DNA of 6,344 nucleotides from Bacteroidales bacterium. GTDB taxonomy: Bacteria; Bacteroidota; Bacteroidia; Bacteroidales; BM520. This document shows positions 5,655 to 6,344 of this stretch, piece after piece. The notes beneath the pieces are model-generated. The model was not told where the DNA came from, ran no database searches, and saw only the letters and a list, made by a program, of their open reading frames with translations. The stretch spans positions 1 to 6,344 of the forward strand of contig JAQVPY010000129.1 of assembly GCA_028701815.1 (NCBI GenBank). The letters are read 5' to 3'. The translations under genes and the position numbers were made by a program. Every line of letters begins with the position of its first letter. Position 1 is the first letter of the stretch.

Positions 5655-6344
5655 TCGACTTAAGTAATATCGAGCAGAGGACAACTCGAGAGGACTTTTA
5701 TAAGGAATCCGCCGAAGGTTTCGCTACATCCGCCTTTATGCAGAGGGCAGATGCGGCCGTGCATGTAGAAGGACTGACAGACATACCGTTCTGGAAAGAG
5801 GTCTTCAAGCACTTTTTCCCCGACAAGAAGTTTTATTTTATTGCTTATTCGAGATGTTATGAGTCGGATTCGGATGGTGTTACAAATAGCGCGGTTATGG
5901 CCAGCGGCTCTACTCATTGTCTCAACTACGCTCCATATCTGTCGAAGCGTTTTTTCATTTGTATCGACAGTGATGAAAGATACTTGACGGGCGAAATAGG
6001 AATTAATATCAATAGATATATTTTCCAGACATATACTTATTCCATTGAGAACCATTACTGTTATGCGCCAAAGCTGAATTTCGGGTGTGTGCTCGCCGCG
6101 GGCGTAGACATACGGACCTTTTTGCCGATATTTAAATCCAAGATCTTTGACTTCGAGGTATTTATGAAAGATTTTTCCAACATCATATATGAGTTGTTTT
6201 TATGGCATCACTCTTTAGCTTTTACTTCTGACGACGAGTTAAATGTTATGGCTTTCAACAATATCATCACCACCCGTGGCAAAATTGCAGCATGGCAGAC
6301 GAAAAATAACGGTGAGGAGATTTTAAGGAGGCTACGAGACAGGG
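5651..6344 (+). CDS. DUF4435 (TOPRIM-like) protein, AriB-like probable nuclease effector, 3' end missing
   Basis: The frame opens at ATG 5651, inside the ATPase stop (ATGA), and stays open for 231 codons to the window edge, so the C-terminus is not seen. The N-terminal half carries DUF4435 hallmarks: VHVEGLTDIPFW at about 37-48 with the TOPRIM-type glutamate E40 and D44; a strand ending FFICIDSDER at 101-110 with the D106-x-D108 pair; and YTYSIENHYC at 128-137. These correspond to the E and DxD metal-binding residues of TOPRIM nucleases such as OLD and the PARIS effector AriB, which cuts host tRNA once released from AriA. All the acidic residues are intact, so an active nuclease is plausible. 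There is no signal peptide or membrane segment. The tight coupling to the ATPase argues for a stoichiometric complex. That it cleaves tRNA, or any RNA, is not shown by the sequence. Confidence 0.85.
   Translation, partial: MIDLSNIEQRTTREDFYKESAEGFATSAFMQRADAAVHVEGLTDIPFWKEVFKHFFPDKKFYFIAYSRCYESDSDGVTNSAVMASGSTHCLNYAPYLSKRFFICIDSDERYLTGEIGININRYIFQTYTYSIENHYCYAPKLNFGCVLAAGVDIRTFLPIFKSKIFDFEVFMKDFSNIIYELFLWHHSLAFTSDDELNVMAFNNIITTRGKIAAWQTKNNGEEILRRLRDR

Larger units (their letters stand above)
115..6344 (+). other. Predicted single operon of eight genes (rsfS to DUF4435)
   Basis: Eight consecutive plus-strand genes are separated by 2, 17, 4 and 6 bases, then a 4-base overlap, then 4 bases, then a 4-base overlap. 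None of the junctions has room for a hairpin terminator, and I found no exact TAnnTTTG element upstream of any internal gene by eye. The promoter at 63-95 is therefore the only candidate driver visible, and the run continues past the window end. Co-transcription is inferred from spacing; internal promoters inside coding sequence cannot be excluded. Confidence 0.7.

Noticed and set aside
5660..6055. Open frame antisense to the DUF4435 gene, considered as a possible antitoxin or antisense gene
   Set aside because: No family resemblance and no promoter seen; the plus-strand frame carries the conserved TOPRIM-like residues across the same bases.
4923..6344. Septu (PtuA/PtuB) or Gabija as the identity of the ATPase pair
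   Set aside because: The partner shows no HNH motif as in PtuB. Gabija carries ATPase and TOPRIM in one long protein with a UvrD-like helicase. DUF4435 marks fit the PARIS-type pairing better.
1..6344. CRISPR arrays, tRNA/rRNA genes, insertion sequences, integrase or attachment sites
   Set aside because: No spaced direct repeats, cloverleaf-like stretches, transposase or recombinase frames, or terminal inverted repeats were seen. The only non-coding stretch is about 60 bases (54-114).

Overview
The window looks like chromosomal DNA from a Bacteroidota species, most likely order Bacteroidales. Three things point that way. The gene order is rsfS-ftsH-LUD protein-DUF2007-cdsA-psd. The FtsH and CdsA sequences have a Bacteroidetes flavour (for example GAAWYLP and MVSYYGL in FtsH). 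The only clear promoter matches the Bacteroidetes sigma consensus TAnnTTTG, with TTTG 21 bases upstream. Base composition is moderately AT-rich throughout. I place it no lower than order.

Layout. Positions 1-53 (minus strand) hold the first 17 codons of a divergent gene that resembles the N-terminus of the 23S rRNA methyltransferase RlmN. Positions 54-114 form a compact divergent promoter region. From 115 to the end, everything lies on the plus strand in one tightly packed run of eight genes: ribosome silencing factor RsfS (115-486), membrane protease FtsH (489-2543), a LutC-like LUD-domain protein (2561-3223), a small DUF2007 protein (3228-3431), CDP-diglyceride synthase CdsA (3438-4265, GTG start), short-type phosphatidylserine decarboxylase Psd (4262-4918), a compact ABC-type ATPase (4923-5654), and a DUF4435/TOPRIM-like protein (5651 to beyond the window end). 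No gap between consecutive genes exceeds 17 bases. cdsA/psd and ATPase/DUF4435 overlap as ATGA. I saw no internal terminator or exact internal promoter by eye.

How the genes work together. The first six genes are housekeeping: ribosome dormancy, membrane-protein quality control and phospholipid synthesis (CDP-diacylglycerol, then PS to PE). The last two are different. An ABC ATPase with an LSSGE signature, translationally coupled to a DUF4435 protein with TOPRIM-type acidic residues (VEGLTD and IDSD), is the architecture of the PARIS anti-phage system (AriA plus AriB) and relates to the ATPase plus TOPRIM logic of OLD nucleases. The ATPase here is much shorter than AriA as I remember it, and the pair begins only 4 bases after psd. 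This probable defence pair, apparently riding on an essential operon, is the most interesting part of the window. Its defensive role is an inference from domain pairing.
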